Positions 6,220 through 13,950 of a DNA stretch of 21,847 nt are shown piece by piece. Source of the DNA: Longicatena sp. (lineage in GTDB: Bacteria > Bacillota_I > Bacilli_A > Erysipelotrichales > Erysipelotrichaceae); the NCBI GenBank assembly GCA_020025055.1, contig JAHHST010000012.1:1-21847 (forward strand), read 5' to 3'. The notes beneath the pieces are model-generated. The model was not told the DNA's origin, made no database searches, and saw only the letters and a list, made by a program, of their open reading frames with translations. Numbering within the stretch: the first letter of the stretch is position 1; each line of letters opens with the position of its first letter. Made by a program: the position numbers and the translations under genes.

Positions 6220-8808
6220 ATTTTTATCTCCTTTTTTATTTTCATCAATTACTTTATAGCCTGCATCTTCTACTGCTTTTGTTAAATCTTCATCAGATAC
6301 TTCTTTACTTAGTGTTACAATTGCTGTTCCTTTTTCATGACTTACTTCTGCATGTTCTACTCCATCAAGTGCTTCTAGCGCTTTTTTTGTATGCATTTCG
6401 CAATGTTCACACATCATACCTTCAATATGTAACGTACGTTTTGAAGCATTTTCTAATGGACATCCACCTGCACAATCCACTTTTTCTTCTTTTGCATTCG
6501 GTAATACAATTGGTTCAAAATTTGTCACTTTATGTTTTAATGGTTTATCTTTTGATGCATCATGTAATTTAAATAAATTTAATCGTAATGCATTTGTTAC
6601 AACACAGAAACTAGATAAACTCATTGCTGCAGCACCAAGCATTGGATTTAAAGTGATTCCAAATGGAATTAATACACCGGCTGCAATTGGAATACCAATC
6701 GTGTTATAGAAGAATGCCCAGAATAAGTTTTCGTGAATATTACGTAATGTTGCACGACTTAAACGTACCGCTGTTGGAACATCACTTAATTTTGATTGCA
6801 TTAAAACAACATCCGCTGCATCAATCGCAACATCTGCACCAGCACCAATAGCAATCCCCATATCAGCACGTGTTAGTGCAGGAGCATCATTGATACCATC
6901 TCCAACCATGGCAACTTTACCACGGTTTTGAAGTTGACGAATAACTGCTTCTTTACCATCAGGTAATACACCAGCAATAACTTCATCAACACCTGCTTGA
7001 GCACCGATGGCTTTTGCGGTACGTTCATTATCACCAGTTAACATAACTACATGAATACCCATGTTTTGTAATTCGCGAACTGCTTGTGGACTATCTGCTT
7101 TAATTGTATCAGCAACTGCAATAATACCGCAAAGTTTTCCATCTTCACTAAAGAATAATGGAGTTTTTCCTGCTTCTGCAAGTTGGTCTGAAGCACTTTG
7201 AAGTTCTTTTGGTACAGAAGTAATTGTTTTAATAAATTTATTACTTCCTCCATATAATACTTTACCATTGCGTTTTGCAGTTAAACCATTACCAGGAAGC
7301 GCATTAAAGTCTACAACTTCATCCGCATGTAAATTCTTGCTTTCTGCATATGTAACAATTGCTCGAGCAAGTGGATGCTCACTCTTCATTTCTAAAGAAT
7401 ATGCACATGCTAATAAGCTTTCTTCACTATATCCTTCTGCTAGAAGAATGTCGGTAACTTTTGGTTCCCCTGATGTAATTGTACCTGTTTTATCTAAAGC
7501 AACAATAGCGATACGTCCTGTTTCTTCAAGTGATACGGCAGTTTTAAATAAGATACCATTTTTAGCACCTAATCCATTACCAACCATAATTGCAACTGGA
7601 GTTGCAAGTCCTAAAGAACATGGACATGAAATAACTAAAACAGAAATTGCACGTGCTAATGCATAACCAGGATCTTGATTCATAAACATCCAAACGATAA
7701 AAGTAATAACCGAAATTCCAATAACCGTAGGAACAAAGACGCCTGCTACTTTATCAGCAATTTTTGCAATTGGAGCTTTGGTTGCAGCCGCATCAGAAAC
7801 CATTTGAATAATTTGGGATAACGTTGTATCTTCTCCAACACGTGTTGCTTCACATTTAATATATCCTGAAGTATTCATAGTAGCGGCAGAAACATCATCG
7901 CCTGCTTCTTTATCAACAGGAATTGATTCTCCTGTTAAAGCAGCTTCATTAATCGCGCTACTTCCTTCTAAAATCACACCATCAACTGGAACGTTTTCCC
8001 CAGGTTTTACCACAAAGATATCGCCTTTTTTCACTTGTTCAATAGGCACTTCTACTTCTTTTCCATCTTTGAATAAAACCGCTGTTTTTGGAGCTAATTT
8101 CATTAATCCTTTTAAAGCATCTGTTGTTTTTCCTTTTGAACGAGATTCTAGCATTTTACCAACGGTAATCAATGTTAAAATCATTGCTGCAGATTCAAAA
8201 TAAAATTCATGTGCATAGTGATGAACCATCCTATGATTACCAAGATTCATATAATATGTCATGGCAAGTAAAGCATAAAGACTCCATGCATATGAAACTG
8301 CAGAACCCATAGCAACAAGTGTATCCATATTTGGTGCACGATTCATCAATGCTTTAAATCCACTTATAAAGAATTTCTTATTAACAATCATAATAATACC
8401 AGATAATACAAGTTGAATAATTCCATTTGATACTGGATTATCCAAAAATGCAGGTACTGGCCAGTTCCACATACTATGTCCCATTGAAAAATACATTAAG
8501 ACAATCAAGAACCCTAATGATGTAATCAAACGTCTTTTTAATAAAGGTGTTTCATGATCTTCTAATGCTTCTGCAGCATCATCCATTGATTTTGACTCAT
8601 TAGAACTAGCACCTTTCACCTTACAACCATAGCCAGCTTTTTCTACCGCTGCAATGATTTGATCCGCAGATGCACTTCCTTCAACACCCATTGAATTTGT
8701 TAATAAACTTACCGAACAAGAAGAGACACCTTCTACTTCCGATACCGCTTTTTCTACTCTAGCAGAGCAAGCGGCACAGCTCATTCCCGTTACCGCATAT
8801 TGTTCCAT
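6010..8808 (-). CDS. copA: Cu(I)-exporting P1B-1 ATPase with one N-terminal and two C-terminal HMA domains
   Basis: The protein has 932 residues. HMA domain 1 is at 1-66 (C11-x-x-C14). Then come the membrane helices, the TGE actuator loop, the ion-site C395-P-C397, phosphorylated D439 in DKTGT, an S-E-H-P nucleotide-binding motif, and GDGIND at 636-641. The last helices carry the YN and MSxSS pattern typical of Cu(I) pumps. The C-terminus adds two CopZ-like HMA domains (C800/C803 and C875/C878) linked by a charged stretch; usual CopA proteins end after the last helix pair. It pumps Cu(I) out of the cytosol using ATP. It is 20 bp downstream of csoR, in the same copper-induced operon. AAGGAGG lies 12 bases before the ATG, a slightly long spacing. 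An internal ribosome site precedes the last HMA domain, described separately. Confidence 0.97.
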   Translation of the reverse strand: MEQYAVTGMSCAACSARVEKAVSEVEGVSSCSVSLLTNSMGVEGSASADQIIAAVEKAGYGCKVKGASSNESKSMDDAAEALEDHETPLLKRRLITSLGFLIVLMYFSMGHSMWNWPVPAFLDNPVSNGIIQLVLSGIIMIVNKKFFISGFKALMNRAPNMDTLVAMGSAVSYAWSLYALLAMTYYMNLGNHRMVHHYAHEFYFESAAMILTLITVGKMLESRSKGKTTDALKGLMKLAPKTAVLFKDGKEVEVPIEQVKKGDIFVVKPGENVPVDGVILEGSSAINEAALTGESIPVDKEAGDDVSAATMNTSGYIKCEATRVGEDTTLSQIIQMVSDAAATKAPIAKIADKVAGVFVPTVIGISVITFIVWMFMNQDPGYALARAISVLVISCPCSLGLATPVAIMVGNGLGAKNGILFKTAVSLEETGRIAIVALDKTGTITSGEPKVTDILLAEGYSEESLLACAYSLEMKSEHPLARAIVTYAESKNLHADEVVDFNALPGNGLTAKRNGKVLYGGSNKFIKTITSVPKELQSASDQLAEAGKTPLFFSEDGKLCGIIAVADTIKADSPQAVRELQNMGIHVVMLTGDNERTAKAIGAQAGVDEVIAGVLPDGKEAVIRQLQNRGKVAMVGDGINDAPALTRADMGIAIGAGADVAIDAADVVLMQSKLSDVPTAVRLSRATLRNIHENLFWAFFYNTIGIPIAAGVLIPFGITLNPMLGAAAMSLSSFCVVTNALRLNLFKLHDASKDKPLKHKVTNFEPIVLPNAKEEKVDCAGGCPLENASKRTLHIEGMMCEHCEMHTKKALEALDGVEHAEVSHEKGTAIVTLSKEVSDEDLTKAVEDAGYKVIDENKKGDKNMEKTMKIEGMMCGHCEMHTKKALEALDGVAKAEVSHEKETAIVTLNQEVSNEVLTKAVEDAGYKVIEIQ
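6021..6209 (-). repeat. Tandem HMA-coding repeat, copy 2 (C-terminal)
   Basis: This 189-bp unit is highly similar at nucleotide level to 6246-6434, at a period of 225 bp (75 codons). The first 40 bases of the two copies are identical. It encodes the last HMA domain. Confidence 0.85.
6217..6233 (-). promoter_or_regulatory. Internal Shine-Dalgarno and ATG inside copA
   Basis: On the - strand AAGGAGAT (6233-6226) is followed by six A/T bases and ATG (6219-6217), 8 nt after GGAG. As codons it reads Lys-Gly-Asp-Lys-Asn-Met. It is at least as good a ribosome site as that of copA itself. Confidence 0.6.
6246..6434 (-). repeat. Tandem HMA-coding repeat, copy 1
   Basis: The partner of 6021-6209, encoding the penultimate HMA domain (CEHC instead of CGHC). 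The two differ mainly by scattered substitutions and no gaps, which points to a fairly recent in-frame duplication. Confidence 0.85.
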
Positions 8809-8828
8809 AGTATCCCATAGCCTCCTTT

Positions 8829-9137
8829 TTATTTCATTAATTTTTGTAACGTTGCAACTAACTCATCAATTACCTCGTCTTTACCTTCACGAATATCTCT
8901 TGCTACACATTCACGAATATGATTTGCGAGTAATTCTTTATTAAATGCATTCACAGCTGCATTTACCGCTGCAGATTGAACTAAAATATCTGCACAGTAG
9001 GCATTGTTTTCCACCATTCCGCGTATTCCTCGAATTTGTCCTTCAATTCGATTTAATCGATGAATCAGTTTTTTCTGTTCTTCTTTTGAACGCATTGTTG
9101 TTTTTGCACAACACTTCTTTTGTTCTATTTCACTCAT
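8829..9137 (-). CDS. csoR: Copper-sensing transcriptional repressor CsoR
   Basis: This 102-residue all-helical protein belongs to the CsoR/RcnR family (DUF156), with the RLNRIEGQIRGI helix at 27-38. The three Cu(I) ligands are in place: C48 (in the Y-C-A-D motif), H73 and C77 (in NHIREC), the C-H-C set that defines copper sensors and not nickel or persulfide sensors. It should bind its operators when copper is low and release them on Cu(I) binding. The N-terminus has an extra C9-C10 pair outside the usual fold. It is the first gene of the operon with copA. The ribosome site (GTAGGA) is weak, which would keep the repressor low. The promoter upstream contains two matching operators. Confidence 0.95.
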   Translation of the reverse strand: MSEIEQKKCCAKTTMRSKEEQKKLIHRLNRIEGQIRGIRGMVENNAYCADILVQSAAVNAAVNAFNKELLANHIRECVARDIREGKDEVIDELVATLQKLMK

Positions 9138-9157
9138 TGTATATCCTACTTTCTAGT

Positions 9158-9174
9158 ATACCCCTACCAGGTAT
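9158..9174. promoter_or_regulatory. CsoR-type operator 1
   Basis: ATACC (9158-9162) and GGTAT (9170-9174) form inverted half-sites around a 7-bp C-rich spacer, matching the ATACC(C)-n-GGTAT form of Firmicute CsoR sites. It covers the region just downstream of the -10 box, around the transcription start. Confidence 0.65.
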
Positions 9175-9178
9175 TTTA

Positions 9179-9207
9179 ATCATATACCCTATATAGGTAT
9201 ATGTCAA
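9179..9207 (-). promoter_or_regulatory. Promoter of csoR-copA
   Basis: On the - strand TTGACA (9207-9202) and TATGAT (9184-9179) are 17 bp apart. The spacer is filled by operator 2, so repressor binding would block RNA polymerase directly. Confidence 0.8.
9181..9203. promoter_or_regulatory. CsoR-type operator 2 (perfect dyad)
   Basis: CATATACC (9181-9188) and GGTATATG (9196-9203) are perfect inverted repeats around 7 bp. The site lies between the -10 and -35 boxes. Its centre is 26 bp from that of operator 1. Confidence 0.7.
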
Positions 9208-9247
9208 TTGAAATGACTTCTTTCAAATTCCTCATCTTAATAAAATG

Positions 9248-9269
9248 AAAAAAGCCCCATAAGGGCTTT
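9248..9269 (-). terminator. Terminator of tRNA-Arg
   Basis: An AAAGCCC / GGGCTTT stem with a short loop is followed on the - strand by a T run, 12 bases after the tRNA 3' end. Confidence 0.8.
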
Positions 9270-9280
9270 CTATAATATTC

Positions 9281-9357
9281 TGGCGCACCCGACAGGGGTC
9301 GAACCTGCAACCGTCAGAATCGGAATCTGATACTCTATCCAATTGAGCTACGGGCAC
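9281..9357 (-). tRNA. tRNA-Arg (anticodon CCG)
   Basis: The 77-nt cloverleaf includes an encoded 3' CCA. The acceptor stem pairs GTGCCCG with CGGGTGC, with two G-U wobbles. The D stem is GCTC, the anticodon stem is TCAGA/TCTGA with loop TTCCGAT, and the T arm is GCAGG-TTCGACC-CCTGT. The anticodon CCG reads the rare codon CGG. It is a single-gene unit with its own extended -10 promoter and terminator, between the copper operon and the ABC transporter. Confidence 0.95.
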
Positions 9358-9376
9358 TTGCCTAAAAAACAGTAGT

Positions 9377-9385
9377 ATTATAACA
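9377..9385 (-). promoter_or_regulatory. Extended -10 promoter of tRNA-Arg
   Basis: TGTTATAAT on the - strand lies 19 bases before the tRNA 5' end. No good -35 hexamer is seen. Confidence 0.55.
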
Positions 9386-9418
9386 TATTTTATCCATTCC
9401 TGCTATATATACACAAAG

Positions 9419-9473
9419 ACAAAAAAAGCAATTAGATTCGATTTATAAATTATCATCTATCTAAATGCTTTTT
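9419..9473 (-). terminator. Terminator of the ABC transporter operon
   Basis: A 14-bp stem with one mismatch (arms 9424-9437 and 9459-9472) is followed on the - strand by seven T, just after the permease stop. The loop is long (about 21 nt) and may hold a second small hairpin. Confidence 0.7.
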
Positions 9474-9480
9474 AATCTTA

Positions 9481-12400
9481 TTATTCCACAGATTTTAAAG
9501 ATTCAACCATTGGAATATTTTTTAATTTACGATACATTACTAAATTTACTAAAATTGCAAATGCCATAGTAATTAACATTGCATATCCAAAAGATACTCC
9601 ATAAATATTTCTTCCAAACATTACATTTTCAAGTTCTGCTAAATTCATAATTAACGCATGTAATCCAATACCCACAAAAATTCCAGCAAATGAACCTAAT
9701 AAAGAAAGAATAATATTTTCACGATAAACATAAGCCGATACTTCTTTATCATAGAATCCTAATACTTTAATGGTTGCAATCTCTCTTAATCTTTCAGAAA
9801 TATTTACATTTGTTAAATTATACAATACAACAAATGCTAGTAAACCTGCTGAAATAATTAATACGACAACAATAAAGGATAAAGAAGCAATCGTATCTTC
9901 AAAACTGCTCGCAATTCCAGAATAGAAAACTACTGAATTTACAATATCTTCTTTCATTAATATATTTCCTAATGCATTTTGTGCTTGATCACTCGTATCG
10001 TTTAATTTCGCTAAGATTGTAGTATCTGATGCGCTACGATGGAATACTTGTTTATAATAATCAGGTGTCATATATAACGCATGTCCAACATAGTTTTCCG
10101 CAATACCAGCGATTTTCACTTTACGTTTTACACCATCTCCATTATCTACCTCAAATGTATCTCCTTTAGATAAATGTTTCATTTTTGCTATTTTTTCTGT
10201 AATTACTGCACCATCATTTGGTAAAGCAACTTCATCATGACTCTTACGTTCGCGAAGCGTTATATAGTCTTCAAAGCCTTGTGCATCTTTTGATACATAA
10301 AGATCAATTCCCTTATCTTCTCCACTATCTGCATATAGTCCATGATAAATGGAAATTGAAGTTGCTTCTGTAACATTGTTTTGTTGTTTGATTTTATTCA
10401 ACAATTTTTCTTTTTCAGATAATTTGCTATCTGCTGGATATGACACATTCATATCAAAAGAATAAATTTCTTGATATTGTTTTACAGCAATATCACCAAT
10501 AGAATCTTGAATACCAAAACCTGCAACCAATAAAGCCGTACATCCGCTAATGCCTATGATTGTCATCAAGAAGCGTTTCTTATATCGAAATATATTTCTT
10601 GCGGTTACTTTATGAATAAAATTAAATCGTTCCCAAATAAATGGAATTCGTTCCAATAAAATTTTCTTACCATCTTTTGGTGGTTTTGGTCTCATTAATT
10701 GTGATGGTACATCTACTAATTCCTTATAACAAGCCATTACAGCAGCTACAACAGTAATTAAAGTAGCTAAGAAAATTGCCATAGTTGCAAGTGGAATTTG
10801 TGGCATTAACTGTACATTTGGCATATTATACATAATTCCCCATGCATTATAAATCACACTTGGGAATACAATCATACCTACAATAGCTCCAAAAATACCA
10901 CCACAAATACTCGCAACAGATGCATATAAAACATATTTCATCGCAATATCTAATTTTGTATATCCTAAAGCTTTTAAAGTACCAATTTCTTGTCTTTGTT
11001 CATCGACCATTCGAGTCATCGTAGTTAAACATACAAGTGCTGCCACTAAAAAGAAGAACAGTGGGAAAACTTTCGCAATGGCCCCCATACGATCTGCTGC
11101 GCTTCCATAATCCATGTAAGAATAATGAGAATGACGATCTAAAATATAACAATCGGGTGCTTTCATATCTTTAATATCTTGTTCTTTTGCATCAAGTTTT
11201 TCTTTCCCTTTTTGCAATTCATCAAGACCATCTTTTTTCTTCTCTGCAAGTTCTTTTTTTCCTTTTTCTAAATCTTTATATCCTTGATCAATTTTTAATT
11301 GTGCTTTTTTTAGCTCTTCTTGTGAAACCGATTTTCCTTCAGCAAGCTTCTTTTTCGCATCCGCTAATTGTTTTTCCCCATCTTTCATTTGTTGATAGCT
11401 TTCATCAAGTTTATTACTTGCGTTTGCTAATTTATTATTCGCACTACTTTGTTGATAATCAATCGTAGATATTAATCCATTAGTCACTTTAATACTTGAT
11501 TCTATGGTTGCTTTTCTTTGTTCTAAATAATACTTTTTATATTCTTCTAATTGTGAATTATTTAATTGTTCATCAATGGATACTTTTTCTTTTTCTAATT
11601 GCTTCAACGCACTAGCTAAGTCTTTTTTATTTTCTTCTAACCGCTGTGTTAACTGATCCACTTCTGATTTTGTCATATCAAAGAACGCTTTACCTTTTTC
11701 ATACTCTCTTTTTCCTGCTTCTAAATCACGTTCTTTATCACGAATATATTCCTTTGTATCTTGAAAAGTTTCTTTAATACTTTCTTTTTGCTCATCTAAT
11801 TCTCGTTGCCCATAAATCAATTCTTCTTTTCCATCAACAAGCTTTTGCTCAGCTTTTTTGATTTCTTTATCAAACAAAACTTTTTTATTATCATACTCTT
11901 TACGAGCATCTTTAATTTTACCTAAAGCTTCTTTTCGTATATCTTCAAAACGATTATCCACATTTTGTTCAACAATGGAAGTGACACGATTCTTGACTGG
12001 TTTTATCCTATCAAAATACGCATCTGTATATGCATTCATATCTTTTGATCCTTGAACAGTTAAATAGATTTCAGTTAAATATTTACTCTTGAAGTTTTCC
12101 TCAGGAATTACTGCATAATTATTAATCTGTCCACTTCCAATTGTTGAACTACCTTTTTCATAAGATAAATAATAAGGTGTATTTACTTTTCCAACGATTT
12201 TATATGTAGTTCTTTTTAAAGATTCTTTAAGCTGTTCATCAGTTCCACTTTCAAATGTAATCGTATCTCCAATATTCAATCCAGCTTGATGAATCTTATC
12301 ATTTTCAATCACACATTCATCTGCTTGTTTTGGTAATCTTCCTTCAATAACACGCATTTGATTGATATAATTTTTATCTGTTTCTTTTGGATTTAAAGGC

Positions 12401-12729
12401 ATTGACATCAACTTAAAGACACGTTGTTGATTATTACGCATATGGATTACATCCATACTATAACTTCCATATACGCCTTCTATTCCTTTTACTTTTTTTA
12501 AATCATTTACATCTTCCCTCGTCATACCAATCGTAGACATAACTTTTAAATCCATTAAATTATAATCATCGAAGTATTTATCCGCTGTTCCCTTCATTAC
12601 TGGAACACTAGCCCTTACCCCTGCAAAAAATGCAACTCCAATGCCTACAATTAAAAAGATTGATATAAAACGTCCAAAGGATTTCTTTACTTCACATAAA
12701 GTATCTTTTAACAATGCTTTTTTACGCAT
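9481..12729 (-). CDS. FtsX/MacB-type ABC transporter permease with a long extracellular coiled coil
   Basis: This 1082-residue membrane protein has eight likely transmembrane helices: one at 19-38, three between about 555 and 690 (first FtsX domain), one near 730, and three between about 955 and 1075 (second FtsX domain). Both FtsX domains contain the E-I-(G/A)-T-(L/I)-K-x-L-G coupling segment (near 580 and 985). Between helix 1 and helix 2 is a very long extracytoplasmic part whose segment 265-530 is Lys/Glu/Gln-rich and predicted as coiled coil. A second extracellular domain lies at about 760-950. It works with the ATPase encoded just upstream; the genes overlap by one base (TAATG), so they are translationally coupled. 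Such type VII permeases usually perform mechanical work on envelope substrates (lipid or peptide release, hydrolase activation), not classical import. The substrate is unknown. Confidence 0.93.
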   Translation of the reverse strand: MRKKALLKDTLCEVKKSFGRFISIFLIVGIGVAFFAGVRASVPVMKGTADKYFDDYNLMDLKVMSTIGMTREDVNDLKKVKGIEGVYGSYSMDVIHMRNNQQRVFKLMSMPLNPKETDKNYINQMRVIEGRLPKQADECVIENDKIHQAGLNIGDTITFESGTDEQLKESLKRTTYKIVGKVNTPYYLSYEKGSSTIGSGQINNYAVIPEENFKSKYLTEIYLTVQGSKDMNAYTDAYFDRIKPVKNRVTSIVEQNVDNRFEDIRKEALGKIKDARKEYDNKKVLFDKEIKKAEQKLVDGKEELIYGQRELDEQKESIKETFQDTKEYIRDKERDLEAGKREYEKGKAFFDMTKSEVDQLTQRLEENKKDLASALKQLEKEKVSIDEQLNNSQLEEYKKYYLEQRKATIESSIKVTNGLISTIDYQQSSANNKLANASNKLDESYQQMKDGEKQLADAKKKLAEGKSVSQEELKKAQLKIDQGYKDLEKGKKELAEKKKDGLDELQKGKEKLDAKEQDIKDMKAPDCYILDRHSHYSYMDYGSAADRMGAIAKVFPLFFFLVAALVCLTTMTRMVDEQRQEIGTLKALGYTKLDIAMKYVLYASVASICGGIFGAIVGMIVFPSVIYNAWGIMYNMPNVQLMPQIPLATMAIFLATLITVVAAVMACYKELVDVPSQLMRPKPPKDGKKILLERIPFIWERFNFIHKVTARNIFRYKKRFLMTIIGISGCTALLVAGFGIQDSIGDIAVKQYQEIYSFDMNVSYPADSKLSEKEKLLNKIKQQNNVTEATSISIYHGLYADSGEDKGIDLYVSKDAQGFEDYITLRERKSHDEVALPNDGAVITEKIAKMKHLSKGDTFEVDNGDGVKRKVKIAGIAENYVGHALYMTPDYYKQVFHRSASDTTILAKLNDTSDQAQNALGNILMKEDIVNSVVFYSGIASSFEDTIASLSFIVVVLIISAGLLAFVVLYNLTNVNISERLREIATIKVLGFYDKEVSAYVYRENIILSLLGSFAGIFVGIGLHALIMNLAELENVMFGRNIYGVSFGYAMLITMAFAILVNLVMYRKLKNIPMVESLKSVE

Positions 12730-13433
12730 TAGTATTCAATCCTTTCTACTGGCAAAGGATGTTCATTCTTCGTAATGCTTTCAATCTTTCCATTACGTAC
12801 TTTAATAACTTTATCACCCATTGCTGTAAGGGCTAAATTATGCGTAATTACAATGACACTAACACCGCGTTGACGACATGTATCTTGTAATAATTTTAAT
12901 ATTTGTTTTCCTGTATTATAGTCAAGTGCTCCAGTTGGTTCATCACACAATAGCAGCTTAGGATTTTTCGCAATTGCTCTTGCAATCGCAACACGTTGTT
13001 GTTCTCCTCCAGATAATTGAGCAGGAAAGTTTTTACTTCGATCTTTTAATCCTACTGCTTCAATTGTTTCATCAATATCTAATGGATTTTTGCAAATCTG
13101 TGTTGCTAATTCAACATTTTCTTTCACAGTTAAATTTTGTACTAAATTATAAAATTGAAAAACAAATCCAATATCATAGCGGCGATATGTTGTTAACTGC
13201 TTTGCGTTATATTTACTAATTTCTTTTCCATCTACATAAATTTTTCCACTTGTTGCACTATCCATACCACCAAGTATATTCAAAATGGTACTTTTTCCTG
13301 CCCCACTAGCTCCTGCAATTACAACAAATTCACCTTGATCAATCGTAAAATCAACGCCAGCTAATGCTTCAATTTGAACTTCTCCCATTTTATATATTTT
13401 TTTTACATTTTGAAATTCAATATAAGCACTCAT
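12729..13433 (-). CDS. ABC transporter ATP-binding protein (MacB/LolD class)
   Basis: This 234-residue nucleotide-binding subunit has all the ABC motifs: Walker A GASGAGKST, Q-loop F-Q-F-Y-N-L, signature LSGGEQQR, Walker B LLLCDEPTGALD and the H-loop ITHN. The DEPTGALD/FQFYNL combination is typical of ATPases paired with FtsX-like permeases. It acts on the cytosolic face and drives the permease encoded next. The longest frame begins at a GTG (13442) that touches the Shine-Dalgarno. The ATG at 13433, nine bases after GGAGG, is the credible start. A weak promoter (TTGTAA with a TATAAG-like -10 at 18-19 bp) lies within 13470-13520; I give it little weight. Confidence 0.95.
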   Translation of the reverse strand: MSAYIEFQNVKKIYKMGEVQIEALAGVDFTIDQGEFVVIAGASGAGKSTILNILGGMDSATSGKIYVDGKEISKYNAKQLTTYRRYDIGFVFQFYNLVQNLTVKENVELATQICKNPLDIDETIEAVGLKDRSKNFPAQLSGGEQQRVAIARAIAKNPKLLLCDEPTGALDYNTGKQILKLLQDTCRQRGVSVIVITHNLALTAMGDKVIKVRNGKIESITKNEHPLPVERIEY

Positions 13434-13529
13434 ACATGTCACCCTCCTGTTCTATTTATGAATAAAGCCTCTCTTTTATTTTATCAAATTCTTATAAGAT
13501 AGAAAATTAATTTTTTTACAATCGTATAA

Positions 13530-13556
13530 AACAAAAGAAATCTCAAAAGAGATTTC
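13530..13556 (-). terminator. Terminator after the small acidic protein gene
   Basis: A perfect AAATCTC / GAGATTT stem with a 4-nt loop (13538-13555) is followed on the - strand by a T-rich tail interrupted by one C and one G. Confidence 0.7.
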
Positions 13557-13562
13557 CCTTAT

Positions 13563-13871
13563 TTATTCATACCCGTATGAAAAGCGATCTTTGACATCTT
13601 CTTGTTCAGGTGCATCTTTCATTGTTTCATATAATTCAATCACACGTTCTGCCTTATTATAAATTCCACTATTTTTATAGAACGCACATGGTTGATCTCC
13701 TTCAATAATCCAATATTCTTCACCATCTACCATACTCACCAACCATAAGGTCATTGTCTCTCCATCTACATCAAAATCTTGTATATATTCAATATCTTCT
13801 GCTTCTTCAATTACTAAAGCATCTTCAATAAATTTCATTAATGATTCGCGATGAATCGGACTATCTAACAT
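13563..13871 (-). CDS. Small acidic cytosolic protein of unknown function
   Basis: I do not recognise this 102-residue protein. It is rich in Asp/Glu (calculated by eye), with an alpha-helical N-terminal third (about 6-25, ending in EEAED) and an apparent beta-rich middle containing DGE repeats (FDVDGETMTLWLV, then MVDGEEYWIIEG). A C-terminal helix carries ERVIELYETM. There is no signal peptide, membrane segment or metal motif, and a single cysteine. The longest frame begins 35 codons earlier, inside the amidohydrolase terminator and this gene's own promoter. The ATG at 13871 has AAGGA seven bases upstream and is preferred. The gene has its own promoter (13902-13930) and terminator, so it is probably an independent unit. 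Confidence 0.75.
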   Translation of the reverse strand: MLDSPIHRESLMKFIEDALVIEEAEDIEYIQDFDVDGETMTLWLVSMVDGEEYWIIEGDQPCAFYKNSGIYNKAERVIELYETMKDAPEQEDVKDRFSYGYE

Positions 13872-13901
13872 AGGTATTCCTTCTTTCCTAACCTTTCTTA
13901 A

Positions 13902-13930
13902 ATTATACGACGATTTTTCATAATTGAAAA
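13902..13930 (-). promoter_or_regulatory. Promoter of the small acidic protein gene
   Basis: On the - strand TTTTCA (13930-13925) and TATAAT (13907-13902) are 17 bp apart. The -35 box lies in the T tract of the upstream amidohydrolase terminator. Confidence 0.6.
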
Positions 13931-13950
13931 GGAATCTTATGCATTCCTTT
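13927..13950 (-). terminator. Probable terminator of the amidohydrolase gene
   Basis: A perfect 8-bp stem AAAGGAAT / ATTCCTTT with a 7-nt loop overlaps the amidohydrolase stop codon. The U tract is short (TTTT then CAATT), so read-through into the next gene is possible. Confidence 0.55.

Noticed and set aside
6087..6572. 161-codon + strand frame opposite the 3' end of copA
   Set aside because: It is a Leu/His/Phe-rich antisense shadow of the repeated HMA coding sequence, with no ribosome site and no family resemblance.
7268..7666. 132-codon + strand frame opposite the copA phosphorylation domain
   Set aside because: The - strand frame carries DKTGT and CPC motifs without interruption; the + frame is a low-complexity shadow.
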